15,816 nucleotides of DNA, from the NCBI GenBank assembly GCA_027451265.1, contig DAIDJT010000023.1, positions 1 to 15,816 on the forward strand, read 5' to 3'. Below are positions 6,833 through 13,567 of this stretch, in pieces (positions within the stretch are counted from its first letter, which is position 1; the number at the start of each line of letters is the position of its first letter). The DNA is from Bacteroidales bacterium. GTDB lineage: Bacteria; Bacteroidota; Bacteroidia; Bacteroidales; VadinHA17. Position numbers and translations under genes: made by a program. The notes beneath the pieces are model-generated. The model was not told the origin of the DNA and did not search any database. It saw nothing but the letters and a program-made list of their open reading frames with translations.

Positions 6833-7708
6833 TTATCTGTAGTTTATGAATTCAATCATCAGCCGTACTGAGGCAAGACTTGATTTGTCGAGTATGACGA
6901 ACTCAGCCTCGTCACTGCCTTCAGTTATCTTCAGGGCCCAGGCTGAGTCTTCGTCAGCCTCATCACCAGTCCAGTAATAGCCGGTTTTGCCATGTTCCCG
7001 GAGCTGGCCGGCTGTGACTAACCCGGGCAGGGTGAGCTGAAGCCCGTGCTCTGCCTTTACCTGCAGGTTGAACCCGGCCAATGCAGCCCCGCCGCAGAAA
7101 TCAATCATCTTCTGCCAGTCTGCCTTTGAAGGCAGACGGTAATCCTCTTCAAGGTTGTTTGCCACAGGCCAGGGCATCAGGGTGCCGTATAAGGCACGGT
7201 CAGCTGATGCAGGGAAGTTGTACCACCCGGCTGAGCCGGGAAGCTGAATGTTGTCATAAGCCCACATCCAGGACCAGTGGTGATCAGGAAAGGAGAACTG
7301 ATAGTTTATTGTGCGGAAGTCAATCTCAAGATCCGTATTCGGCCTGATGATTCCGTAGTTCACATTTGTGTAGAAACCCTGGTAAAGCTCCGTAATATTC
7401 CCGTTTTGGTCTCTTGCCTGCAACCCGATGTATCCGTTGTGCTCGTAAGGAAACTGAAGAGTTACGACGGGATTGTTGCTCCAGTCGGTTTCCCATGCAA
7501 GATGATCACCGTTGAGATCCCACCGGTATTCCAGCCAGTCTCCTTCTTCTGTTGAAAAGGAGCCTGAAGCATCAAGGGTTACCTTGAACTTGTATATTGG
7601 AGGGGTCAGGGCATCAAACACGACAACCGGAGAAGTCATCTCCGTGCTGTCACATGACGCCAGAAGGGCCACAGACAGGAACAGGATTGGTATTACAGGT
7701 GTTTTCAT
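6833..7708 (-). CDS. Lipoprotein with PKD-like and FISUMP domains
   Basis: A 291-residue predicted lipoprotein. The signal sequence ends in a lipobox, LLASC at 15-19, so C19 would be lipidated. Residues about 36-115 look like a PKD/Ig-like fold (LDASGSFSTEEGDWLEYRWD, WETDWSNNPVVTLQF). Residues about 140-290 match the FISUMP pattern: YRLPSKADWQKMIDFCGG at 190-207, GYYWTGDEADEDSAWAL at 243-259 and a closing VRLMIEF. The frame is open 36 codons further upstream, but that part is polar, overlaps the preceding gene and would bury the signal peptide, so I choose the ATG at 7708. FISUMP proteins are surface proteins of unknown function in Bacteroidota and Fibrobacteres. The residues after C19 (DSTEM) are not a strong acidic surface-export signal. 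It sits 10 nt after one barrel gene and 10 nt before another, suggesting a surface partner. Confidence 0.8.
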   Translation of the reverse strand: MKTPVIPILFLSVALLASCDSTEMTSPVVVFDALTPPIYKFKVTLDASGSFSTEEGDWLEYRWDLNGDHLAWETDWSNNPVVTLQFPYEHNGYIGLQARDQNGNITELYQGFYTNVNYGIIRPNTDLEIDFRTINYQFSFPDHHWSWMWAYDNIQLPGSAGWYNFPASADRALYGTLMPWPVANNLEEDYRLPSKADWQKMIDFCGGAALAGFNLQVKAEHGLQLTLPGLVTAGQLREHGKTGYYWTGDEADEDSAWALKITEGSDEAEFVILDKSSLASVRLMIEFINYR

Positions 7709-7718
7709 GATTGTCAGA

Positions 7719-8405
7719 CTATTTTGTATAACTGAAAAGAACCCCGAACAGAACGCTGATCTGGAATCCGAAATCGTCGTCAAGGATATTGTAATTGCAG
7801 GATAGCGCCGAATCAAAATAAAGATGGTAATCGAGCCTCTGCTGGAAGCCTATGCCTACTTCAGGAGTCAATGCGCCTTTTATGTATCGTTCAAGACGGG
7901 GTTTTCTGGATGACGGATCATACCCGCTGCTTTCTGATCGGGTCGTTATCAGGGAGAGCAGATCGCTCATTTTGAAAAGTCCGTAGACTCCCTGCAGGTT
8001 GTTACCGCTCCGCCCCAGTTCAATATCCCTCTTTTTGAGGAAATAATACCGTCCTCCCAGCGACAGGCCCTGGAGATGAAATGCTTCGCCCTGAGACCAT
8101 GTCATGATCGAGTTTACTTCCGTCACTGCCGACAGGGAAGTACTGATCTTCTGTTCAAACCCGCCATGCAGTGTAAAGGTCAGGAAATTGAAATTGTCGC
8201 CTGGCTTGAATGGCTGGATGCCTATCTTCAGCAGCCTGTCTTCATCTCCCAGCCGTACATCAAGATACCGGTACTTGTTCCGGTAGTAAAACTCCTGGTC
8301 CTGCTGCAGCTCGGTCTCAATCTTCACCGTATCTGTCTGCGCAAGGCAGTCTGTGCCCGTGAGGGCGGCCGCCCACATTAGCAATATCAATGCTGACTTC
8401 TTCAT
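7719..8405 (-). CDS. Exported outer-membrane beta-barrel-like protein (barrel 2 of the sigma operon)
   Basis: A 228-residue protein with an N-terminal signal peptide (MKKSALILLMWAAALTGTDC, cleavage probably after LA at 21-22). The mature part has alternating strands typical of a small barrel: RYLDVRLGDEDRLLKIGIQP, NFLTFTLHGGFEQKI, LSLGGRYYFLKKRD, TPEVGIGFQQRL, YHLYFDSALSCNYNI and FGFQISVLFGVLFSY at the end. The terminal YTK is less typical than a final aromatic residue, but Phe and Tyr lie just before it. I recognise no named family. It starts 6 nt after barrel 1 and ends 10 nt before the lipoprotein gene. Confidence 0.7.
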   Translation of the reverse strand: MKKSALILLMWAAALTGTDCLAQTDTVKIETELQQDQEFYYRNKYRYLDVRLGDEDRLLKIGIQPFKPGDNFNFLTFTLHGGFEQKISTSLSAVTEVNSIMTWSQGEAFHLQGLSLGGRYYFLKKRDIELGRSGNNLQGVYGLFKMSDLLSLITTRSESSGYDPSSRKPRLERYIKGALTPEVGIGFQQRLDYHLYFDSALSCNYNILDDDFGFQISVLFGVLFSYTK

Positions 8406-8411
8406 TTCCTG

Positions 8412-9086
8412 TTACCGTTTAAAGAGTTCGCGGGCATCAAAGCCGATACCAAGTGTGATCATCGAGATTGCCGATCCGGTGCTGAAATGTGACCGGAAAT
8501 CTGCCCTTGCGTTCAGGTAAAGGGCAGGAGAGACCTGCCGGTGATAGTTGACGCCGAAAGTGATTCCGAAATCCTCTGCCTTCACCAGCTCCTGTTCATA
8601 ATACTGCATGTAGCTGTACTCCCCTGTGGCAGGGTTGTATGACAGCCAGGTTCCGCCGCTGTTCGGATCTGAATTGATAAAATATGCACTGCAGAGGCCG
8701 CCATGTATGCTGAAAAAGCGCTGTCCCATCCTGAATGGCGAGAAACCCAGTTCGACGCTCAGGTCAATGGCCGTCTGGTTCTCGAAAGCCCCTTCAATCC
8801 AGCTCTCTCCGTTGATTATCCATGAGGTGAGATTCTCACGGATGTAGAACCGTTTTCCTATTGTCTTAAGGTGAGATATGCCGGTACCGATTCCCCAGCA
8901 ATCGCCGTCGCCCGAGAATACTGCCCCGCTGTTGACGCTGAAGATGCGCTTGTTGTATGGACTCTCCCTGAAGTCCTGTGCACTTGCTTCCCGGTTCATC
9001 GGCAGAACCAGCACAAGGGCTGCCAGGCAGGGCAAATAGTGCCTTGTCAGCATGGTCCGGAATGTCAGTGTTTCCTTCGTTTTCAT
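8412..9086 (-). CDS. Exported outer-membrane beta-barrel-like protein (barrel 1 of the sigma operon)
   Basis: A 224-residue protein with a long signal sequence; the ATG at codon 12 (MLTRHYLPCLAALVLVLP) gives a more ordinary one. Cleavage is likely at ASA before QDF (residues 35-37). The mature part contains Gly- and aromatic-rich strands (FSVNSGAVFSG, GIGTGISHL, RFYIRENLTSWI, AIDLSVELGFSPF, RFFSIHGGLCSAYFI, FGITFGVNYHRQ, LYLNARADFRSHF, MITLGIGFDA), consistent with a porin-like barrel. No specific family is recognised. It starts 7 nt after the GIN-like gene. A tandem run of paralogue-sized barrels could reflect duplication, but sequence similarity between the three is low by eye. Confidence 0.7.
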   Translation of the reverse strand: MKTKETLTFRTMLTRHYLPCLAALVLVLPMNREASAQDFRESPYNKRIFSVNSGAVFSGDGDCWGIGTGISHLKTIGKRFYIRENLTSWIINGESWIEGAFENQTAIDLSVELGFSPFRMGQRFFSIHGGLCSAYFINSDPNSGGTWLSYNPATGEYSYMQYYEQELVKAEDFGITFGVNYHRQVSPALYLNARADFRSHFSTGSAISMITLGIGFDARELFKR

Positions 9087-9093
9087 AGACGGA

Positions 9094-9951
9094 TTATTTC
9101 TTTGATATCGTTATGTCACAGTATGAAGTGGTCACATCAATAAGTCCTGCAGGAAACTGTGGTATGATCCCCACCGGCTGGTTCCGGTATTGTTTCCCGT
9201 CGGACATGATTATTCTTCCCTGCGGCGCCTTGAGTGCGTACTGGTATTTGCCCGGCTCATCAAGGGAGATGTTGACCGCGGTGCGGTATCCCTTTACAAC
9301 CAGTGGTCCTGCCCCGGCCAGTTCAATATCTGCAGTTCCGTATGAACATTTTATGACGGTTGCAGCTTCAAGTGCAGTCATTAATATGTCAGATTTCTCG
9401 GCTATGATGTCTGCGCTGCCGCGAATGGATGTCAGTTCCATGTCAGAGTAACGCGTTGTTACCCTCATTTCCGAGGTGATGTCGGAAAGACGAAGGGAAC
9501 CGAAGGAAACACCGGCTGTCAGTGAGGCAAGGTGACCGGCCTCCACCGGGCCGTACAGGTTAGTGATCTCCACCGGAAGGGATGCGGGCATGATTATTTC
9601 TATCTCCATGCTCAGGTTGCTGGTGATCTTTCCCGGTTCTCCCCTGAATGAATTCCTGATTACCAGGATGTCACCCTCTTTCTCAGCAGAGTAGTGTATG
9701 TATTTAAGGTCGGCCACTGCCTGTTCCTTGTTTTTATTCCGCGAGACCTGCCTGAGAAGCACCTTCACCTCACTGACGTCTGCGCCCCTGACAGTTACCG
9801 AGGCCTTCTCCCCGTAAACATATATTTTGCTGATGCCCTTTCCGAAGTTCCTTTCCTCAGTCTTCGATGCTTTCTGCATCACCTCCTGTGCCGCCAGATT
9901 GCAGGTTGCCAGGAGGACGAGGCTCATTGCCATGCAGTGCAGGATTTTCAT
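9094..9951 (-). CDS. Exported GIN/DUF4097-like beta-helix protein
   Basis: A 285-residue protein with a signal peptide (MKILHCMAMSLVLLATCNLA, cleavage near AAQ at 20-22). After a short strand pair (ISKIYVYGEKASVTVRG) come repeated short strands of about 20 residues: VEITNLYGPVEAG, LTAGVSFGSLRLSDI, MRVTTRYSDMELTSI, ADIIAEKSDILMTAL, TVIKCSYGTADIELAG, and finally IDVTTSYCDITISKK. Their SYGTADIEL-like pattern is that of the DUF4097 and head-GIN putative adhesin families, which fold as a right-handed beta-helix. Its ATG overlaps the anti-sigma TGA (ATGA at 9951-9948), implying translational coupling. Such proteins often follow ECF sigma or anti-sigma genes in Bacteroidota. The role is unknown; a periplasmic or surface sensing partner is inference. 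Confidence 0.75.
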   Translation of the reverse strand: MKILHCMAMSLVLLATCNLAAQEVMQKASKTEERNFGKGISKIYVYGEKASVTVRGADVSEVKVLLRQVSRNKNKEQAVADLKYIHYSAEKEGDILVIRNSFRGEPGKITSNLSMEIEIIMPASLPVEITNLYGPVEAGHLASLTAGVSFGSLRLSDITSEMRVTTRYSDMELTSIRGSADIIAEKSDILMTALEAATVIKCSYGTADIELAGAGPLVVKGYRTAVNISLDEPGKYQYALKAPQGRIIMSDGKQYRNQPVGIIPQFPAGLIDVTTSYCDITISKK

Positions 9952-10553
9952 GAATTAATCAATTGTATCAGTTCCTGCAGTGTGCCCGACTTAAGATTCT
10001 CGATCCGTATGACCGACTGTATGATTTCGGGGGAGTCTCCAACCTGGCCTATGACCGTTTCAAGCTGACGTAACTCCTCGCTCAGCTCCTTGTATAGCTG
10101 CATTTTCTCCCGGAAAAGCTCTGACTGGCATACCGGGGCGCTTGTTTTGCAAATGTTTCTGATGACCTCCAGTGCGTCCTCTTCCTCCTGGTTAAGTGCC
10201 AGGCCGGTATCATGCTCCTCTCCGGGTATGATCTCGCTTTCCACCACTATCTTATCTCCTGACCTGATCAGGCGCGGGATAGCTATAAGAAGCAGCAATG
10301 CTGCAGCTGCTGAGGCGGCAAGGTAAAAGAGCCTGTTGAGTGGCCGGGCAACTGGTTTTTCCGGCAGGGCAGCTTCTATTGCTTCCCAGGCAGATGGGGG
10401 GGGATTGTGAACAGGCATTTCCGACAGCTTACGGCTGATGTCATCTTCAGCATCAAGCGCGGCCTCAATGTTTTTCCACAGCCCATGGTCCGGTTTATGG
10501 TCCGGCAATTCGGTTAACCTCCGTGATAGTATGTCATCAAATTCATTATTCAT
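9948..10553 (-). CDS. Membrane-anchored anti-sigma factor with duplicated cytoplasmic motif
   Basis: A 201-residue protein with one transmembrane helix at about 74-96 (FYLAASAAAALLLLIAIP). The N-terminal 73 residues would be cytoplasmic and hold two copies of a 27-28-residue unit: DDILSRRLTELPDHKP...LWKNIEAAL (6-33) and DDISRKLSEMPVHNPP...AWEAIEAAL (37-63). The C-terminal part (97-201) would be periplasmic; it has an acidic linker, Cys at 135 and 142, and a predicted helical or coiled segment at 144-170 (REKMQLYKELSEELRQLE). No zinc HxxxCxxC anti-sigma motif is visible. The gene overlaps the end of the sigma gene by 8 nt and the next start by 4 nt, the usual sigma/anti-sigma arrangement. The anti-sigma role is inferred from topology and context. 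Confidence 0.75.
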   Translation of the reverse strand: MNNEFDDILSRRLTELPDHKPDHGLWKNIEAALDAEDDISRKLSEMPVHNPPPSAWEAIEAALPEKPVARPLNRLFYLAASAAAALLLLIAIPRLIRSGDKIVVESEIIPGEEHDTGLALNQEEEDALEVIRNICKTSAPVCQSELFREKMQLYKELSEELRQLETVIGQVGDSPEIIQSVIRIENLKSGTLQELIQLINS

Positions 10554-11085
10554 CTGACGGTTTTGTCAGTCTTTTCCTTAACAGTTTCTTCGCATAATTA
10601 AGCTGGGACTTTGAAGTCCCCTCACTTATATTCAGCATTCCGGCCACTTCCTGGTGCTTATAGCCTTCGACCTCGATCAGCACAAACACGCTTCGTGCCT
10701 GTGGGGGCAGTGACAGTATGGCTTTCTCGAGGTGTTCCGCTGTGAAATTGAACGAACCCTCCGATGCCTGGTCGGGAATCTCGCCGGTAACCACCTGCAG
10801 CCGTGCATTCAGCCTCAGGGAACTCATCGCGTTTCTGATCACTATGGTGCGCATCCATGTAAAGAGTGACGATTCGAACCTGAAGGTTGCCATTGACCGG
10901 AAGATCTCAATGAACGCATCCTGAAGAACATCATTGCTTGCATCCCGGTCGCCAGTCAGCCTGTATGCCAGGGTGTAGAGACGGGTGCTGAACCTGTCGT
11001 ACAGGGTGCGTTGCACCAGCCTTTTGTTTTCCAGGCATCCCCGGACAAGCTCCCTGTCAGTCTGACTCAGTTCACTGGTCTGCAT
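10546..11085 (-). CDS. ECF-family RNA polymerase sigma factor
   Basis: A 179-residue extracytoplasmic-function sigma-70 factor that would direct RNA polymerase to a small regulon. Region 2 spans about 24-90, with core-binding DAFIEIFR at 56-63 and the -10 recognising FESSLFTWMRTIVIRNA at 70-86. Region 4 spans about 118-172: LPPQARSVFVLIEVEGYKHQ followed by the helix-turn-helix LNISEGTSKSQLNYAKKLLR. Regions 1.1 and 3 are absent, as usual. A GTG one codon earlier (11088) is possible, but the ATG at 11085 is preferred. It is the first gene of the unit and overlaps the anti-sigma gene by 8 nt. The upstream DNA holds both a vegetative-type promoter and a candidate ECF-type promoter, so autoregulation is likely but inferred. 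Confidence 0.92.
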   Translation of the reverse strand: MQTSELSQTDRELVRGCLENKRLVQRTLYDRFSTRLYTLAYRLTGDRDASNDVLQDAFIEIFRSMATFRFESSLFTWMRTIVIRNAMSSLRLNARLQVVTGEIPDQASEGSFNFTAEHLEKAILSLPPQARSVFVLIEVEGYKHQEVAGMLNISEGTSKSQLNYAKKLLRKRLTKPSDE

Positions 11086-11100
11086 CACGTTCTTCTGTCT

Positions 11101-11135
11101 ATATAGTGTAGATCAGGTTGGAAAAGGTTGGAAAA
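11101..11135 (-). promoter_or_regulatory. Candidate autoregulated ECF promoter with a 10-bp duplication
   Basis: The unit GGTTGGAAAA occurs twice head to tail (11116-11125 and 11126-11135). On the minus strand this gives TTTTCCAACC twice, each carrying AACC, a -35-like core seen for many ECF promoters. The DNA between it and the start includes CTATATAG, and the whole ends 15 bp before the sigma gene. The assignment of -10 is uncertain. Confidence 0.35.
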
Positions 11136-11212
11136 CGAATAAAATTCAGCCGTGCGACATACTGATAAAATTGTTTCAGACAGCCTGTAACCCGATGGGA
11201 AGGCTATTCATA

Positions 11213-11243
11213 CAAATTTACCGGGATTGTTTGTAATTTACAA
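11213..11243 (-). promoter_or_regulatory. Putative vegetative promoter for the sigma operon
   Basis: On the minus strand TAAATTTG (11220-11213) matches TAnnTTTG exactly, with TTG (11243-11241) 20 bp upstream. The -33 part lies inside a perfect 13-bp palindrome, TTGTAATTTACAA (11231-11243). The leader to the sigma gene would be about 120 nt. Confidence 0.45.
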
Positions 11244-11461
11244 TTCTTTGTTGTCTGCGACGAATGGGAGGTCAGGAGTGTCGCGATCTCCAATGCTTTA
11301 TCACCTGCCTGGAACGGGGCGTATGCCCGCGTCCGGTCTTCAATATTTCTTCCCCCCGACAGCCTGGGGACTATCGGGACAGGTTCTGCGGAAAATTGGG
11401 CTTGTGTCGGTGCCTGATCTGCAATTCTTTATTCGCTGCGCGGAACGAATGGTTTGAGACC
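11231..11461. repeat. Degenerate 50-bp-period intergenic repeat, four copies
   Basis: Four related segments share a core CAATnCTTTAT followed by CTGC and GGAACG-like blocks. The CAAT of each lies at 11241, 11291, 11341 and 11422, so the first three are exactly 50 bp apart and the fourth is offset by 81. Segments two and four are the most alike: GATCTnCAATnCTTTAT, then CTGC, then GGAACG. With the flanks this occupies most of the 403-bp gene-free stretch 11086-11488, which otherwise holds only the sigma-operon promoters. Short open frames across it read as low-complexity and are not believable genes. Confidence 0.55.
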
Positions 11462-11488
11462 AGTCAGCGTTGTACCTGTCACAATGAT

Positions 11489-12346
11489 CTACCGCCGCGG
11501 ATCACAGGACTGGATGAGTTCCCGCAGCTGCATCTGCAGCCTGCGCGTTACGGGCCCGGGAGTGCCGTCACCAATCTGCTGGTCGGTGATTCTTGTTACC
11601 GGCACTATCTCACCGGTGGTGTTGGAGATAAACGCTTCGTTCATATAGGGTATCATGTCGGCTGCAACGGCCTCCTCCACAACGGCGATCCCGTTGGTCC
11701 CGGCAACGGAGATAACATTCTTCCGGGTTATTCCGGAAAGTATGCCATTGTTCTCCGGATGAGTGTAAAGAGTTTCGTCCCTTACGAAAAAGATGTTTGA
11801 ATGTGCCCCTTCGGTCACGAAGCCGTTTCTTACGAAACACACCTCAGCAAATCCCTTGTCATGTGCCTCCTGGTAAGGCAGGATGTTGGCTATCAGGGCG
11901 GTGGTCTTTATATCACACCTGTTCCACCTTGGGTCAGGAGTGAGCCAGATGGCGACACCCTTCTCGGCAACAAGTGTATTTATGCTTTGCCGGCGGGCGA
12001 AACCGTACACTGTAGGTTTTACCGGCGGATCCGGAAACGCATGAGTACGCGGCGCCACCCCCCGCGTGACCTGGAAATAAACTATGGCACATTCGGTGCC
12101 AAGTTCGTTGCGCTGGATGAGTTCCTCAGCAATCTCCTCAAACTTCGGATCATCTTCCCATACTATTCTTGTCTCCCGAAGGCTGCGCCTCAGCCTCGCG
12201 GCATGGCCAACGAGATCAAAAAAATAGCCGCCGTACCAGCGGATCACTTCATAAATACTGTCTCCAAGGAGAAAGCCCCTGTCGTCAGGACTGATCATTG
12301 CCTTGTCGCGGGGGATAAACTGTCCGTTCAGATAAACCTCATCCAT
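11489..12346 (-). CDS. dat: D-amino-acid aminotransferase (PLP fold type IV)
   Basis: Transfers amino groups between D-amino acids and 2-oxo acids (D-Ala plus 2-oxoglutarate giving D-Glu plus pyruvate), supplying peptidoglycan precursors in the cytoplasm. The 285 residues match the Bacillus enzyme (about 283). Visible residues: Y32 in DSIYEVIR, the substrate carboxylate pocket APRTH at 98-102 (Arg and His characteristic of the D-amino-acid type rather than the branched-chain type), the PLP Lys K147 in DIKTTALIANILPY, E179 in TEGAHSNIFFV contacting the PLP ring nitrogen, and the phosphate-binding SGITR at 204-208. A branched-chain aminotransferase or aminodeoxychorismate lyase is less likely because of APRTH. 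The gene is divergent from lipA, and its end faces the repeat-rich spacer before the sigma operon. Confidence 0.85.
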   Translation of the reverse strand: MDEVYLNGQFIPRDKAMISPDDRGFLLGDSIYEVIRWYGGYFFDLVGHAARLRRSLRETRIVWEDDPKFEEIAEELIQRNELGTECAIVYFQVTRGVAPRTHAFPDPPVKPTVYGFARRQSINTLVAEKGVAIWLTPDPRWNRCDIKTTALIANILPYQEAHDKGFAEVCFVRNGFVTEGAHSNIFFVRDETLYTHPENNGILSGITRKNVISVAGTNGIAVVEEAVAADMIPYMNEAFISNTTGEIVPVTRITDQQIGDGTPGPVTRRLQMQLRELIQSCDPRR

Positions 12347-12438
12347 ATTTTAAAAAAAACTTTGATCTTTCCGGTTGGGTAACTCACGCTGCCTTGCATC
12401 ATTCTCTCACCTTCACAGGACTGCGGAATTATATCCTT

Positions 12439-12446
12439 CAAAGATA
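12439..12446 (-). promoter_or_regulatory. Putative -7 box for dat
   Basis: On the minus strand TATCTTTG matches TAnnTTTG exactly. It lies 92 bp upstream of the dat start. The -33 position has no clear TTTG. It is back to back with the lipA promoter, 54 bp away. Confidence 0.45.
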
Positions 12447-12500
12447 CACTTTCGTTGCTTAGGTCATTCAAAAATCACCTTTTCCGTTCTTTTAAATGTG

Positions 12501-12508
12501 TACCTTTG
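12501..12508 (+). promoter_or_regulatory. Putative -7 box for lipA
   Basis: TACCTTTG matches TAnnTTTG exactly and is followed by CA, 30 bp before the ATG at 12539. It excludes the longer open frame starting at 12455, which would begin upstream of the promoter. Confidence 0.6.
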
Positions 12509-12538
12509 CATATTCATCAAATTTTGGAAGCAGGTATT

Positions 12539-13390
12539 ATGTCAGGCACGAGGCGGCTGCCATCATGGCTACGGATGGAGAGGGCAAGCGGGGAGAACTA
12601 CACGATGGTGAAAAAGCTTGTGGAGAGCCATCGCCTGCATACAATATGTACCTCGGGCAACTGCCCGAACATAGGCGAGTGCTGGAACGCCGGCACTGCC
12701 ACCCTGATGATCCTCGGCGACATATGCACCCGGTCTTGCAAGTTTTGCGGCACAAAAAGCGGCCGGCCGCTTCCTCCTGACCCGGGGGAACCGGAGAGGG
12801 TTGCGCAGGCGGTGAAGACAATGAATCTTAAACACTGTGTCATCACCTCCGTTGACCGCGATGACCTGCCTGACAGCGGCTCGGCTCACTGGGCTGAAAC
12901 AATCAGGAGAATAAAGGAGGTAAACCCCGGCGTGACTATCGAGACACTTATTCCCGATTTCCGGGGAAATACCGCAGATATTGACAGGGTGATTGAGGCA
13001 GGTCCGGATGTGATCTCACACAATATCGAGACTGTAAGGCGCCTTACCCCGCTGATCAGGTCAGTGGCAAAGTACGAGGTAAGCCTGGCGGTTCTCCGCC
13101 ATATAGCTTCGCGCGGTGTACGCGCAAAATCAGGCATTATGCTTGGCCTGGGCGAGACCGAAGCGGAGGTGGCTGAAGCCCTGGGTGACCTTTATGCAAC
13201 CGGTTGCAGAATCGTGACAATCGGGCAGTATCTTGCCCCGAGTCTCGATCATATGCCTGTGATTGAATACGTTACACCGGAGAAATTTGAGGAGTACAGG
13301 AAGAAGGGTCTTGAGATTGGTTTTGAGTTTGTTGAGAGCAGTCCGCTTGTAAGAAGTTCCTTCCATGCCGGGAAGCATGTGGGTAAATAG
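12539..13390 (+). CDS. lipA: Lipoyl synthase
   Basis: A radical-SAM enzyme that inserts two sulfur atoms into protein-bound octanoyl groups to make lipoyl cofactors of 2-oxoacid dehydrogenases and the glycine cleavage H protein. From the ATG at 12539 the product has 283 residues, a usual short bacterial form. The auxiliary iron-sulfur cluster cysteines C37, C42 and C48 lie in CTSGNCPNIGEC, the radical-SAM cluster is CTRSCKFC (C63, C67, C70), and the Ser ligand motif RSSFHA is at 272-277 near the C-terminus. All signature residues are intact. The frame stays open 28 codons upstream to 12455, but the promoter lies within that part. Downstream is lipB, the preceding pathway step, separated by a 223-bp spacer with a gene remnant. 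Confidence 0.97.
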   Translation: MSGTRRLPSWLRMERASGENYTMVKKLVESHRLHTICTSGNCPNIGECWNAGTATLMILGDICTRSCKFCGTKSGRPLPPDPGEPERVAQAVKTMNLKHCVITSVDRDDLPDSGSAHWAETIRRIKEVNPGVTIETLIPDFRGNTADIDRVIEAGPDVISHNIETVRRLTPLIRSVAKYEVSLAVLRHIASRGVRAKSGIMLGLGETEAEVAEALGDLYATGCRIVTIGQYLAPSLDHMPVIEYVTPEKFEEYRKKGLEIGFEFVESSPLVRSSFHAGKHVGK

Positions 13391-13392
13391 TG

Positions 13393-13403
13393 GTTATCGG
13401 TTA
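13393..13403. repeat. Left inverted repeat GTTATCGGTTA
   Basis: This 11-bp sequence, 3 bp after the lipA stop codon, is the exact reverse complement of TAACCGATAAC, which occurs at 13569-13579 and 13583-13593. The pair bounds the gene remnant at 13409-13561. Confidence 0.7.
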
Positions 13404-13408
13404 GGTGA

Positions 13409-13561
13409 ATGAAAAGTTATAAGGATCTTGAGATGATCAGAAGTTTGTACGAAAATATTGAAATTGCCGGATTGATAGAAGATTATAATCTGCTTGGTAA
13501 AAAGCTCGCTGCTTTCATTCAATATGTGGAATCATCCTGGATGACCCCCCATGATAAATAG
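13409..13561 (+). pseudogene. Internally deleted four-helix-bundle (23S rRNA intervening-sequence type) gene remnant
   Basis: A 50-codon open frame whose two ends look like the two ends of a four-helix-bundle protein of about 120 residues. The start MKSYKDLEMIRSLYENIEIA (1-20) matches the family's MKSxKDLEV opening helix. The remainder (21-50) carries DYNLLGKKLAAFIQYVESSW, which matches the closing helix of the subfamily ending in LGKKLNKFIQYVE. The two middle helices, with the conserved RRS and EG(Y/F)GR segments, about 70 residues, are missing. The junction at about residue 20 keeps the frame, so the product is a short hybrid. It is flanked by inverted 11-bp repeats. The family is known from intervening sequences in bacterial 23S rRNA and as stand-alone genes of unknown function. 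The comparison is from memory of the family, so alignment is needed. Confidence 0.6.
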
Positions 13562-13567
13562 CAGACA

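Noticed and set aside
7709..7816. 36-residue N-terminal extension of the FISUMP lipoprotein
   Set aside because: It overlaps the preceding gene and would place the signal sequence and lipobox inside the protein.
6217..11085. Polysaccharide-utilisation or SusCD-type locus
   Set aside because: No TonB-dependent receptor, SusD-like protein or carbohydrate-active enzyme is encoded.
11227..11457. 76-codon open frame in the sigma/dat spacer
   Set aside because: It runs through the degenerate 50-bp repeat and its peptide only mirrors that repeat; no start signal or domain is seen.
12455..12538. N-terminal extension of lipoyl synthase
   Set aside because: The segment contains the lipA promoter and has no resemblance to LipA N-termini.
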